In this document: piece after piece, positions 35,953 to 44,964 of the stretch | Position numbering within the stretch: the stretch's first letter is position 1 | Layout of the letters: each line of letters begins with the position of its first letter | From: a gamma proteobacterium symbiont of Ctena orbiculata | Lineage (GTDB): Bacteria; Pseudomonadota; Gammaproteobacteria; Chromatiales; Chromatiaceae | DNA: 64,000 bases | Assembly (NCBI GenBank): GCA_003058525.1 | Contig: QBVD01000040.1 | Span: 78,279 to 142,278, forward strand | Direction: 5' to 3' | Program-made: the position numbers and the translations under genes | Notes under the pieces: generated by a model | What the model saw: only the letters and a program-made list of their open reading frames with translations | What the model was told of the DNA's origin: nothing | Databases searched by the model: none

Positions 35953-36891
35953 TTATTGAAGCCCCATCGACAACAGACAAAAACCTCTGCCGATATGATC
36001 TGGTGTGGCAAAAATCATTACATCGGAGATAGCCGCCATATCCATGGTGCGCCCGCTTGGCGCATCCTCGACTTCATGCAATGGCAGGGAGAAGCGGTTG
36101 TAACCGGGCCGGATCACCAGACTCAGGTTGTATCGATCCTCCAGCCGCCTGTTGTGGCTTTGGTCATGGATACGCAGGGTCAGGGGCAGATCCTCCGACT
36201 GATCGGAATAGATCAGCAGTTCGAGGCGTTCATAACCTCGCCAATCCGGTTCAGGCTCCCGCATATCCATGCCGGGCCAGCGTCCTTCCTGCAGCGTGAC
36301 ATAAACGCAGGAATCGATATCCAAATCCGCCGGCAGCGACCAATCCTCCGGCAGGTCGACATGGCGCACCGCACCACCCTCGCTGCCTTCGATCAGTGCC
36401 CTGGATAAATAATCATCCGGATCGATCAATCGGGGAAACTGATCAGCCCTGACCTGATAGGCAATGTACCAATACAGGGGCTGGGCAAAGGCGGATAGGA
36501 CGAGCAGCAAGGCAATGGCGATGGAAAGATGTGGCGCCAGGGATCGTCTGATGAAGCCGGCGTACAATATGCCGCCTGCAGCAATACCCAGAAGATCCAA
36601 TATGACATCATGCAAACTAGGATCGCGGCCTATCAGATACTGTGCCGCCTCTATCAGGAGGCCGAATATCAAAGCCAGGGCCAATACCGGCCATATCGGC
36701 CGGTCCCGCCCTTTACGATATGGCCACAACGCAATCAGTGTCAGCAGGGTGAAGATCAGAAAGTGACCGGAATCCTGTAGTGAGTACATCAGGCGGTTTT
36801 CACCTGGCAGATCGGTTCCCAACAGAATTGCCGTTGCAAGAAGCAAGGCAAGGAACACGAACCATGAATCTTTAAAAGAGAAGAGAGGCAC
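35953..36891 (-). CDS. VanZ-like family membrane protein
   Basis: 312 residues. Residues 1-150 contain five hydrophobic segments with the VanZ-like features DSGHFLIFTLLTLIALWPYRKGRDRP and GLLIEAAQYLIGRDPSLHDVILDLLGIAAGGILY. The C-terminal half is a soluble, probably periplasmic, beta-rich domain (WRGYERLELLIYSDQSEDLPLTLRIHDQSHN) of carbohydrate-binding or discoidin-like character; that reading is an inference. No partner genes are evident. The next gene upstream on this strand begins 1.4 kb away. Confidence 0.8.
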   Translation of the reverse strand: MPLFSFKDSWFVFLALLLATAILLGTDLPGENRLMYSLQDSGHFLIFTLLTLIALWPYRKGRDRPIWPVLALALIFGLLIEAAQYLIGRDPSLHDVILDLLGIAAGGILYAGFIRRSLAPHLSIAIALLLVLSAFAQPLYWYIAYQVRADQFPRLIDPDDYLSRALIEGSEGGAVRHVDLPEDWSLPADLDIDSCVYVTLQEGRWPGMDMREPEPDWRGYERLELLIYSDQSEDLPLTLRIHDQSHNRRLEDRYNLSLVIRPGYNRFSLPLHEVEDAPSGRTMDMAAISDVMIFATPDHIGRGFCLLSMGLQ

Positions 36892-37044
36892 GCGTTATAA
36901 CTCCATACCGTTCAAATCAGAGTTAAACACGCTTTAAACCCGGGTACCACCCGGCAACTGACAGCGGCGAATTTGAGATGATCGACGGAATACAGAGAAC
37001 AGCCCGGATTGTTGTCAGACCAGACTTTCAAGCCCTTGAATCTG

Positions 37045-38334
37045 TCACTGGGAAAGAAAACCTGCACTGTACAGTACCAGATCCGTATGCCTCAGCCATT
37101 TCGTGAGTGGTTGCTGTTCCTGTTCGGGCACTCCATCCTTAACCCAGCGCCTCAAGGCCTCTCTGGCTGTACTCTGTACCAGGTAGATCATCTCTCTGAC
37201 CAGTGCATCCAGTTCAGAGAGCGCCTTCTCCTCATTACCGATAATGTTCAACAGCTTGGCTGGGGCACGCAGATCGAAACCACAACGTTTTGCCATGCCT
37301 GTCAGGCGTTTCAGCTGTTGCACGATAAATCTGGCCATTTCGTTGTCACCGCTCACATCGATCGCATCCGCGCCCTGCAATATATCGTTCAGGAGCTTCA
37401 TACGCGCCTGCAGGATCGTCTTATTGATGCTACCCGTCGAGGATGCATTATCCATAGCCCCATCGACACGTTTTGCGGCCTCGATCAAGGGCACCATAAT
37501 ATCCTTGCCGAACCGTTCGGTATTGAATTTCAACACCTCTGAAGTGGAGAAGAGTCTGCCGCCGCTGTTTTTCCGTTCCAGCCGGATCGCGGTAAGCAGC
37601 TCGGCCGCCCCGAGCACCCGAGCGGCGGGTGTCACGCTATCACCTGACAATCCATTGGGATAACCGCTGCCGTCGAGTCTCTCATGATGCTGATGCACCG
37701 CCTCGCTGATGCGGGGATGGTAGTTTGGGAATAACTTCAGGAACCGATAGGCAATACCGGGATGGGAGTAGATCTGGCGATGCTGTGCCATGTTTAAAGG
37801 TTGTCGACTGGTAAAGATCGAGGGCTCCAGATGCATCTCCCCAAGATCCAGAAAAAGTGCAGCCGTCGCCAGCTCCTGCCTGTCGTCAGCGGGCCATCTC
37901 AAGCGGGAAGCGACATACAGTGCAATCAATGCGACACGCATCATGTGATGATAACGGTCAATGCAGCATTCCCGGCAAACCGTCAACTTGAATGCCAGTT
38001 GCGGCTCTAGTGGGACAGTCCCCAGAGGGGTCAGCAGATCTCTCTGTATAAAGCGCCGATCTATGGCCTGTTCGAGTTCAGGCTCATCATGCAGTAACCG
38101 CTTGCCATCGCGCATCAGCTTTTCAGCCGTTATCCTATTCTCAACAGCCAACGAAAAGTCCAATGGTCGCAGTAGTTTATGACCTACCAACCGATCATAT
38201 TTCGAGCTATCCACCAATTCACCCCGCTTCACCAGAGTAATCCCCTGGTCACTCCGTATGTCATCAATGGCCATTACCTGGCGCAGATCGCCAAGTTCTG
38301 TGACCAGCTTGATGTAGGGGTCGGGATGTATCAC
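37045..38334 (-). CDS. HD-GYP-type phosphodiesterase-like protein with a degenerate HD motif
   Basis: 429 residues. An N-terminal DUF3391-like region (LGDLRQVMAIDDIRSDQGITLVKRGELV) precedes an HD-GYP-like domain from about residue 120. The GYP block is intact (HHERLDGSGYPNGLSGD, 216-231), but the HD motif reads ALFLDLGE (159-166) where ALLHDIGK is expected, so the metal-binding His and the Lys are lost. Active HD-GYP domains hydrolyse cyclic-di-GMP; this one may be a non-catalytic receptor. Its first 120 codons have a near-identical copy at 38669-39028. The start is the ATG at 38334. Confidence 0.82.
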   Translation of the reverse strand: MIHPDPYIKLVTELGDLRQVMAIDDIRSDQGITLVKRGELVDSSKYDRLVGHKLLRPLDFSLAVENRITAEKLMRDGKRLLHDEPELEQAIDRRFIQRDLLTPLGTVPLEPQLAFKLTVCRECCIDRYHHMMRVALIALYVASRLRWPADDRQELATAALFLDLGEMHLEPSIFTSRQPLNMAQHRQIYSHPGIAYRFLKLFPNYHPRISEAVHQHHERLDGSGYPNGLSGDSVTPAARVLGAAELLTAIRLERKNSGGRLFSTSEVLKFNTERFGKDIMVPLIEAAKRVDGAMDNASSTGSINKTILQARMKLLNDILQGADAIDVSGDNEMARFIVQQLKRLTGMAKRCGFDLRAPAKLLNIIGNEEKALSELDALVREMIYLVQSTAREALRRWVKDGVPEQEQQPLTKWLRHTDLVLYSAGFLSQ

Positions 38335-38520
38335 TGAATCCGTTTGCCTGGAGTGAGGAGTTCCTTATTAAGTAGCGACAGGAAGTACGCTTACTTTACC
38401 GCGTGAAGGCGACCTCAGGCAGAGCGATGGCACCCATGAAAAGGTCAGATGAAACTCTATCCAGTGTTCATTTCACTCACAGCTGTTTACTCACCTCACC
38501 CTGCCACTGGTTGTTGTAAA

Positions 38521-38669
38521 AGTAACCGCGAATAGACGCAAATAATTTAAAAAGTCCCCGAATAAACACAAATATCTTCTCGTTCCCACGCTCCAGCGTG
38601 GGAATTGATATCTCACTTTGCTGCCCCACATTCCGTATGCATTCCCACGCGGGAGCGTGGGAACGAGAA
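38521..38669. repeat. Family 2 composite repeat: left arm plus hairpin core 1
   Basis: 38521-38576 is a decayed arm rich in CGCGAATAGACGCAAATAAT-type sequence; it is the inverse of the right arms at 39123-39185 and 39433-39495. It runs into a 93-bp core (38577-38669) that starts TTCTCGTTCCCACGCTCCAG and ends with its inverse GCGTGGGAACGAGAA, so the core is a large imperfect palindrome with two smaller hairpins inside. Further copies of the core lie at 39030-39122 and 39340-39432. Confidence 0.8.
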
Positions 38670-39028
38670 TAACGGTCAATGCAGCATTCCCGGCAAACCG
38701 TCAACTTGAATGCCAGTTGCGGCTCTAGTGGGACAGTCCCCAGAGGGGTCAGCAGATCTCTCTGTATAAAGCGCCGATCTATGGCCTGTTCGAGTTCAGG
38801 CTCATCATGCAGTAACCGCTTGCCATCGCGCATCAGCTTTTCAGCCGTTATCCTATTCTCAACAGCCAACGAAAAGTCTAATGGTCGCAGTAGTTTATGA
38901 CCTACCAACCGATCATATTTCGAGCTATCCACCAATTCACCCCGCTTCACCAGAGTAATCCTCTGGTCACTCCGTATGTCATCAATGGCCATTACCTGGC
39001 GCAGATCGCCAAGTTCTGTGACCAGCTT
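38669..39028 (-). pseudogene. Duplicated 5' part of the HD-GYP-like gene
   Basis: 360 bp corresponding base for base to 37951-38310 (codons 9-128 of the neighbouring gene), with only two differences that I could find (CCAAT/CTAAT near 38879 and CCCCTGG/CCTCTGG near 38963). It lacks the native start and is fused at both ends to hairpin cores. A readable frame passes through it and both cores (38477-39082), but no ribosome-binding site is apparent; I regard it as a non-functional copy. Confidence 0.85.
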
Positions 39029-39030
39029 CT

Positions 39031-39340
39031 TCTCGTTCCCACGCTCCAGCGTGGGAACTGATATCTCACTTCGCTGCCCCACATTCCGTATGCATTCCCA
39101 CGCGGGAGCGTGGGAACGAGAAGATATTTGCGTTTATTCGCGTTCATTTGCGGACCTTTTAAATTATTTGCGTCTATTTGCGGCCCGCTTCTACAACACC
39201 TTCCTTGGCAACAGATAGCCTGGCGGGGCAATCAATCGCCCCGGCCAATGGCGTAATAGCTGAAACCGGCCTCTTTGAGACGTTTGGGATCATAGATATT
39301 ACGGCCATCGAATATGACCGGCTCACTGAGGGCGAGTTTT
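39031..39340. repeat. 310-bp tandem unit, first copy (core 2, right arm, ugd tail)
   Basis: The unit consists of the hairpin core, the right arm (39123-39185, containing ATTTGCGTTTATTCGCGTTC and a second ATTTGCGTCTATTTGCGG half) and 155 bp that include the 3' end of ugd. It is directly followed by the second copy at 39341-39650. Three differences in 310 bp are visible (GATAGCC/GATAACC, CCAATGG/CCGATGG, ACCGG/ACGGG), so the duplication is recent or maintained by conversion. Confidence 0.88.
39232..39340 (-). pseudogene. Duplicated 3' fragment of ugd
   Basis: This part of the first 310-bp unit encodes the last 35 or so residues of the UDP-glucose dehydrogenase, including [20 protein letters not shown], and the stop codon. 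It has no start and is preceded by a hairpin core. The functional 3' end is the identical-looking segment at 39542-39650. Confidence 0.8.
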
Positions 39341-39650
39341 TCTCGTTCCCACGCTCCAGCGTGGGAACTGATATCTCACTTCGCTGCCCCACATTCCGTA
39401 TGCATTCCCACGCGGGAGCGTGGGAACGAGAAGATATTTGCGTTTATTCGCGTTCATTTGCGGACCTTTTAAATTATTTGCGTCTATTTGCGGCCCGCTT
39501 CTACAACACCTTCCTTGGCAACAGATAACCTGGCGGGGCAATCAATCGCCCCGGCCGATGGCGTAATAGCTGAAACCGGCCTCTTTGAGACGTTTGGGAT
39601 CATAGATATTACGGCCATCGAATATGACGGGCTCACTGAGGGCGAGTTTG
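39341..39650. repeat. 310-bp tandem unit, second copy
   Basis: Same content as the unit at 39031-39340: core 3 (39340-39432), right arm (39433-39495) and the genuine 3' end of ugd (39542-39650). The arm's TTTGCGGCCCGCTTCTACAA junction is shared by both copies. Confidence 0.88.
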
Positions 39651-40867
39651 ATCTGTTCGAAATCGGGACTGCGAAAGACCTGCCACTCTGTTACCACTAC
39701 CAGAGCGTCAGCACCTTTGAGTGTACTCTCCTGGTCGCCGCAGTAGACCAGATCCTCGCGTTCACCATAAATTCGGCGACACTCTTCCATCGCTTCCGGA
39801 TCGAATGCCCGAACCTTCGCCCCGGCATCCCACAACGCCTCGATCAGCACCCGGCTGGATGCCTCACGCATATCGTCGGTGTTCGGTTTGAAGGATAGCC
39901 CCCAGAGGGCAAAGGTCTTGCCCTTCAGCTCACCCGAGTAGTGACGGCTGATCTTATCGAACAACACCCGCTTCTGGCGATGATTCACCGCCTCCACCGC
40001 CGTCAACAATTGGGCATCGTAATCCACTTCCCGGGCAGTGCGCTCCAGCGCGTTGACATCCTTCGGGAAACAGGAACCACCATAGCCGCACCCCGGGTAG
40101 ATGAAGTGATAGCCAATGCGCGAATCCGCGCCGATACCATGCCGCACCTGTTCGATATCGGCGCCCAGTCTCTCCGCCAGGTTGGAGAGTTCATTCATAA
40201 AACTGATCTTGGTGGCGAGAATGGCATTGGCGGCGTATTTGGTCAGCTCGGCGGAGCGGATATCCATGGCGATCAGGCGGTCGTGATTCCTGTTGAAGGG
40301 GGTATACAGGGCACGCAGCAGCTCGGTTGTTCTCGGATTGTCGGTACCGATGATAATCCTGTCAGGCTTCATGAAATCGTCGAGTGCGGCGCCTTCCTTG
40401 AGAAACTCAGGATTGGATACCACATCGAACTCCACCTGTTTACCGTGTGTACGCAGGGCCTCATTGACGCGTTCTCTCACCTTGTCCGCGGTACCCACGG
40501 GAACAGTGGATTTATCCACGATGATCCGGTAGTCATCCATATGTTCCGCAATCGATGCCGCCACCGCCAGCACATACTGGAGATCCGCCGAGCCGTCCTC
40601 GTCGGGTGGCGTGCCGACTGCGATGAACTGGAACAACCCGTGCGCCACCGCCTCGGCGGCGTCGGTGGTGAAATGCAGTCTTCCCGCCTTGGCATTGCGT
40701 TCCACCATGGCCTCAAGACCCGGTTCATATATCGGTATCTCACCCTGCTTGAGCATCGCTATCTTCCGCTCGTCCACATCCATGCAGACGACGTCGTTTC
40801 CGACCTCTGCCAGACATGCTCCGGTAACCAAACCGACATACCCTGAACCAAAAACTGTAACTTTCAT
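39542..40867 (-). CDS. ugd: UDP-glucose 6-dehydrogenase
   Basis: 441 residues. The NAD-binding start [21 protein letters not shown], the [11 protein letters not shown] segment, and the catalytic Cys in [18 protein letters not shown] near residue 260 are all present; [20 protein letters not shown] marks the C-terminal domain. It oxidises UDP-glucose to UDP-glucuronate for envelope polysaccharides. The 3' end lies within a tandem repeat unit and is duplicated downstream. Next to it is the acyltransferase gene, reading the same way. Confidence 0.96.
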   Translation of the reverse strand: MKVTVFGSGYVGLVTGACLAEVGNDVVCMDVDERKIAMLKQGEIPIYEPGLEAMVERNAKAGRLHFTTDAAEAVAHGLFQFIAVGTPPDEDGSADLQYVLAVAASIAEHMDDYRIIVDKSTVPVGTADKVRERVNEALRTHGKQVEFDVVSNPEFLKEGAALDDFMKPDRIIIGTDNPRTTELLRALYTPFNRNHDRLIAMDIRSAELTKYAANAILATKISFMNELSNLAERLGADIEQVRHGIGADSRIGYHFIYPGCGYGGSCFPKDVNALERTAREVDYDAQLLTAVEAVNHRQKRVLFDKISRHYSGELKGKTFALWGLSFKPNTDDMREASSRVLIEALWDAGAKVRAFDPEAMEECRRIYGEREDLVYCGDQESTLKGADALVVVTEWQVFRSPDFEQIKLALSEPVIFDGRNIYDPKRLKEAGFSYYAIGRGD

Positions 40868-40941
40868 TGTTAACCCTTGGGAGGACCCTACTCAAAAATA
40901 ACGCACAATCATACTTGCTGAGTAAACGGGAGGCCAGACAT

Positions 40942-41628
40942 TCAGCACTGGGGTATTTGATCCAAGGCACATTGGATCGCCTGATTCAGGCTGTCTGGTG
41001 ATTGACCGGTCGATTCGATCACGGGAAGCGGCTGAATCCGCGCATGTCCGCGCATGAAAACCGGCAGCATCACACCACCCTGGCCACTCACTCCACTGAT
41101 ACGCAACGGAACCAGAGGCAGCCCGGTCAACGCTGCCAGACGGGCGGCTCCGGCCTTTATTTTACGCGGTGGATCGCTGTCGAGATGGATCTTGCCGTGG
41201 GGGAAGAGTGCCACTATCTCGCCGTCACGCAGCGCCTTGATCGCCTGACGCATCGCTTTCTCCGGTGAGTTCTCCCGATCCACGGGAATACAACCCACCG
41301 CACGGAACAGCCACTGCAAGCCAAATCGCTCATACTGCTCCCTGGCAATGAGGAAGCGCAGGGGCCGGTTGCTGGATGCCAACATCAACAGAGGGTCGAG
41401 CCCGGAGATGTGATTGGATACTACGATCGCACCGTCTGTTTCAGGCAACGGCAATTCAGTCTGGGGCAGTCGGTGATAGACATGGCAAAACAGGCGGTTG
41501 AACCCATCCAGCCAGTTCAGCCAGGCAACACCCCATTCGGCTCGCCGAGCTTCACGGCAACGCCTGTTCAATCCGGCTATGGCCATGACCATAGCAAGCA
41601 GCAGTATTATCAGTATAAATGTATTCAC
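40942..41628 (-). CDS. 1-acyl-sn-glycerol-3-phosphate acyltransferase-like protein (PlsC family)
   Basis: 228 residues: an N-terminal membrane helix (TFILIILLLAMVMAIAGL), the catalytic H-x4-D motif as VVSNHISGLDPLLML near residue 93, FPHGKIHLDS in place of the usual FPEGTR, and a Pro-rich LTGLPLVPLRISG block. PlsC-type enzymes add a second acyl chain to lysophosphatidic acid or a related acceptor. The altered EGTR motif suggests an unusual acceptor. It is 74 bp upstream of ugd. Confidence 0.82.
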   Translation of the reverse strand: MNTFILIILLLAMVMAIAGLNRRCREARRAEWGVAWLNWLDGFNRLFCHVYHRLPQTELPLPETDGAIVVSNHISGLDPLLMLASSNRPLRFLIAREQYERFGLQWLFRAVGCIPVDRENSPEKAMRQAIKALRDGEIVALFPHGKIHLDSDPPRKIKAGAARLAALTGLPLVPLRISGVSGQGGVMLPVFMRGHARIQPLPVIESTGQSPDSLNQAIQCALDQIPQC

Positions 41629-41700
41629 TGTTGAAGTGGCTTCACGTTCTCTTTTTGTTAGTTCTTACCCTGCTGAAGGTAACAAAACACAAATAAACTA

Positions 41701-41896
41701 GCCGCAAATAGACGCCAATCACCGCAAACTATCTGCAGTGAGAAAAATTGTCCGATGAGAAGCATTGCATACAGCAGCGCTCAGTAAGCTCGAGGAGGTT
41801 GACTGAAATAGATGACCAGGTAAAGGATCGCATGTCCGCCATGTACATGATCATATCATTTGCGATGGTTTGCGGTGATTGGCGTCTATTTGCGGC
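41701..41896. mobile_element. Family 2-related inverted-repeat element (196 bp)
   Basis: The ends are 33-bp inverted repeats with one mismatch: GCCGCAAATAGACGCCAATC opens at 41701 and GATTGGCGTCTATTTGCGGC closes at 41896. The interior (about 130 bp) encodes nothing recognisable and has no GTGGGAA hairpin. It fills most of the 337-bp gap between the acyltransferase and peptide deformylase genes. The arm shares its motif with the distal half of the right arms at 39 kb. Confidence 0.8.
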
Positions 41897-41965
41897 ACTA
41901 TCAATCTTGATCTGTTGATTGCTCCGGCATTTAATCATCCCACCTGCCCGATAAGCTTACACCTC

Positions 41966-42484
41966 TCACTTTTTACCGCCTTTCTGATAGACCTTGCGTT
42001 GAAACAGGTCAGTGCGGCGACTTACCAGGCGATCGATAAAGAGTATGCCATCGAGATGGTCCACCTCATGTTGCAGCGCCCGCGCTTCAAATCCTTCCAT
42101 CTCGAATTCGTGATCCTCACCCTGAGGATCCTGCGAGCGTACTTTTATTCGCTCCGCACGAATTACATTCCCGGTATAATCGGGTACTGAAAGACAACCT
42201 TCACGACCGAGCTCGAAGCCGTCCCATTCGGTGATTTCCGGGTTTACCAGGATCAGGTGACCATGGTTCGGCACCGGCTTTCTGGTGGTGGAACAATCCA
42301 AGATAACGATACGTTGAGACCTCCCCACCTGGGGGGCTGCGATACCGACGGCGGCCGGTCCTGCCTGGCGTGTCTCTTCCAGATCGGCAATGAATCCATG
42401 CAGCTCATCATCGAAGTGAATCACCTCATCCGCCAGCTGCTTGAGTCTCGGGTCCGGCAGCTTCAATATTTCCAATATCGCCAT
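41966..42484 (-). CDS. def: Peptide deformylase
   Basis: 172 residues. All three family motifs are intact: GIAAPQVGR (motif 1, near residue 47), EGCLSVPDY (motif 2, with the metal-binding Cys) and LQHEVDHLDG (motif 3, His-Glu-x-x-x-His). It removes the N-formyl group from nascent proteins, usually with Fe(II). It is not next to fmt, the usual partner, but is behind the ACT-domain regulator with a four-base gap; this may therefore be a second deformylase. Confidence 0.95.
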   Translation of the reverse strand: MAILEILKLPDPRLKQLADEVIHFDDELHGFIADLEETRQAGPAAVGIAAPQVGRSQRIVILDCSTTRKPVPNHGHLILVNPEITEWDGFELGREGCLSVPDYTGNVIRAERIKVRSQDPQGEDHEFEMEGFEARALQHEVDHLDGILFIDRLVSRRTDLFQRKVYQKGGKK

Positions 42485-42488
42485 GAGG

Positions 42489-43013
42489 TCAGCCGATCAG
42501 GGTCTCTACGGATGAGATGTGAACATCGATGTCCTCCAGCGCAAGGGGTTGCAACGCCGATTCGAGTGTCTCGATTTCGGCCTCCGCATAGCCCTGTATG
42601 GTCATGATGTAGACAGGCTTCTCCGAATCACCTACCACATCCGATGCCAGCTCGAGGATATTGAAGCCACATTCGGCGAGGGCTCCGGTCACTTTTGCCA
42701 CGATACCGGCGCGATCCGCGCCATTTACCCTGACCTGGAAGTTGGGTACCCGGTGCCGATGCAGTCCGCCATGTATCGGATCGATATGAAATTTGAGTTG
42801 CAGCCGATCCGCCACAGGTGCAATCAGGTTTGTCAGGGTCTGTTCAGCGTGCCCCCCATCGACCATCATCATGATGGAGAAGTTCCCACCCAAACGAATC
42901 ATCGAACTCTCCCCCAGGGTACATCCGCCACGATAGAGCGCGTCGGTAACCTGGGCAACTATTCCCGGTTGGTCTTCACCCACCAGGGTCAGCATCAGCC
43001 AATTCATTTTCAC
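42489..43013 (-). CDS. ACT-domain protein, glycine cleavage system repressor (GcvR)-like
   Basis: 174 residues with two ACT domains: MLTLVGEDQPGIVAQVTDALYRGGCTLGESSMIRLGGNFSIMMMV and VNGADRAGIVAKVTGALAECGFNILELASDV. This is the GcvR layout; GcvR binds glycine and antagonises GcvA in E. coli. Whether this member has that partner is unknown (no gcv genes in the window). It is co-directional with def, four bases apart. Confidence 0.85.
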   Translation of the reverse strand: MKMNWLMLTLVGEDQPGIVAQVTDALYRGGCTLGESSMIRLGGNFSIMMMVDGGHAEQTLTNLIAPVADRLQLKFHIDPIHGGLHRHRVPNFQVRVNGADRAGIVAKVTGALAECGFNILELASDVVGDSEKPVYIMTIQGYAEAEIETLESALQPLALEDIDVHISSVETLIG

Positions 43014-43105
43014 TCCTCAAAGTTCATGATCAGACACTCCCGCATGCAGGATAAATGAGTGCCGGTTGTTGGTCCAGAAACAGATCCCGCTGTGAATCAG
43101 GTAAT

Positions 43106-43837
43106 CTAATCGCGCCAAATCATTGCAGCCATTCGACCGGTCACTCCATCACGGCGGTAGGAGAAGAAGAGCCTGTCCTGGGTTAAGGTACAATATTCTC
43201 CACCGGTGATGAACTCCACGCCGGCATCGATGAGGCGCATGCGGGCCAATGCATAGATATCGGCCAGCCAGTGCCCTGGACGATTGTTAGTGAATGACTG
43301 GGCTGTCGCCTGCCGATAGGCTAGGAAACGGTCGCGAACCTCATCCCCAACCTCGAATGCTGCCGGTCCAATGGCGGGTCCAAGCCAAACTACCAGCTCC
43401 TCCATGGGACTCTGGAAGCGTTGTAATGAGTTTTCGATCACACCCGCCGCCAAACCTCGCCAACCCGCATGCACGGCACACACCTCATTACCCTGTCGAT
43501 CGGCGATCAAGAGCGGCAGGCAATCGGCCGTGAGTACGGCACAGACAACACCGGGTTGGTCGGTATAGACGGCATCGGCCTGGCATCCGGGATTGGCGCT
43601 GTCCGGAGAGACCACGCAACAGCCATGCACCTGACTGAGCCAAAACGGCGTATCGGGCAACCGGTACTCCTTTGCCAGCAACGCTCTGTTTCGAGCTACA
43701 CAGGCCGGGTCATCGCCCACATGGTCAGCCAGATTGAGGCTGTCAAAAGGCGCTGCACTGCATCCTCCCTGGCGCGTGGTAACCAATGCCTTCACGTTCG
43801 AAGGTGCGGGCCATGCAGGCTGCAGCACATCAATCAT
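43106..43837 (-). CDS. pgeF: Laccase-domain purine nucleoside phosphorylase (YfiH/PgeF)
   Basis: 243 residues. The copper/zinc-binding His and Cys of the family are visible in VLTADCLPLLIADRQGNEVCAVHAGWRGLAAGVIENSL, and the N-terminus VKALVTTRQGGCSAAPFDSLNLADHVGDDP is typical. Recent work assigns YfiH-type proteins to purine nucleoside cleavage or peptidoglycan editing rather than polyphenol oxidation. The rluD-yfiH order with a four-base overlap is conserved; clpB, the common next gene, is 14 kb away here. Confidence 0.92.
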   Translation of the reverse strand: MIDVLQPAWPAPSNVKALVTTRQGGCSAAPFDSLNLADHVGDDPACVARNRALLAKEYRLPDTPFWLSQVHGCCVVSPDSANPGCQADAVYTDQPGVVCAVLTADCLPLLIADRQGNEVCAVHAGWRGLAAGVIENSLQRFQSPMEELVVWLGPAIGPAAFEVGDEVRDRFLAYRQATAQSFTNNRPGHWLADIYALARMRLIDAGVEFITGGEYCTLTQDRLFFSYRRDGVTGRMAAMIWRD

Positions 43838-44826
43838 CGTTTGGCATCCTCGGCAAGGAGATCGATCAGTTGTTGCATATCGGTGGGTACAGGCGCCTCC
43901 CAGGCGACCCGTTCACCCGTCTCCGGGTGAATCAGTTCAAGCCGGGTGGCATGCAGCGCCTGGCGCCTGAATCCCTTGATCGCGGCGGCCAGCTCATCGT
44001 TGATAGCTGACGGCAGCTTGAGCCGCCCTCCATACAGCGGATCACCCAGAAGCGGATGGCGGATGTGGCGCATATGGACACGAATCTGATGGGTGCGTCC
44101 GGTCTCCAGTCTGACCCGCAACAGCGTGTGGGCACGGAAACGCTGCTCGATTCGATAGTGTGTGACCGCATGCTTTCCCGTCTCGTGGACTGTCATACGC
44201 AGGCGGTTGACCGGGTGCCTGCCGATCGGCGCATCGACAGTGCCGCCGGCAATCATTTCCCCCTGCACAAGCGCCAGATACTCTCTCTTAACACTCCGCG
44301 CCTGTAACTGCCCGACCAGCGCATGCTGCGATTGCAGGGTTTTTGCAACCACCAGTAGACCGCTGGTCTCTTTATCAAGGCGGTGAACGATACCGGCTCT
44401 GGGGATCTGCTGCAGGGGCCGGTAATGGTTCAACAAACCATTCAACAGGGTACCGTCGGGATTACCCGCCGCAGGGTGCATCACCAATCCGGCGGGCTTA
44501 TTGATCACCAACAGATGCTCATCCTCATAGACAAGGTCGAGTTCGATCGCTTGCGCCTCTGCCTCCACCTCATCCTGCGGTATCGGCCGGAGATTGATCA
44601 GCTCTCCCCCGCGGATCCGCTGTTTGGCCTTGCAGGGGCGCCCATCCAGCTCCACCAGGCCCAGTTTTATCCAGTGTTGCAGACGGCTGCGGGAGAACTC
44701 GGGGAATTGATCGGACAACACCTGATCGAGCCGGCTGCCTGCATACTCTTCAGGGATCACCACTGAGCGGGGAGGAACTTTATCAATGAATTTGGCATCC
44801 GACATAGATGATCCGTATTGTCCCAT
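43834..44826 (-). CDS. rluD: 23S rRNA pseudouridine synthase RluD
   Basis: 330 residues. An S4-like RNA-binding region (GSRLDQVLSDQFPEFSRSRLQHWIKLGLVELDG) precedes the RluA-type catalytic domain with IVHRLDKETSGLLVVAKT (catalytic Asp) and RTHQIRVHMRHIRHPLLGDPLYGG. It modifies helix 69 of 23S rRNA. The Met at residue 8 (MSDAKFID, 44805) may be the true start. It is divergent from bamD, a conserved arrangement. Confidence 0.95.
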   Translation of the reverse strand: MGQYGSSMSDAKFIDKVPPRSVVIPEEYAGSRLDQVLSDQFPEFSRSRLQHWIKLGLVELDGRPCKAKQRIRGGELINLRPIPQDEVEAEAQAIELDLVYEDEHLLVINKPAGLVMHPAAGNPDGTLLNGLLNHYRPLQQIPRAGIVHRLDKETSGLLVVAKTLQSQHALVGQLQARSVKREYLALVQGEMIAGGTVDAPIGRHPVNRLRMTVHETGKHAVTHYRIEQRFRAHTLLRVRLETGRTHQIRVHMRHIRHPLLGDPLYGGRLKLPSAINDELAAAIKGFRRQALHATRLELIHPETGERVAWEAPVPTDMQQLIDLLAEDAKR

Positions 44827-44964
44827 TGAGGTTGCTGTTTTACAAAATCCGCCGTTTCAAACACACTACGCACTTCACTGAAGCCATCAAAGACGGGTTA
44901 TACCCCATCACGCGTTCCGTTATACTTCAGCGTTTATCAAACATACCCTAGGTATTGATTAGCC

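Noticed and set aside
38577..39432. CRISPR-like spacing of repeated palindromic blocks
   Set aside because: Three 93-bp palindromes with long gene-derived intervals are not a direct-repeat/spacer array and no cas genes are present.
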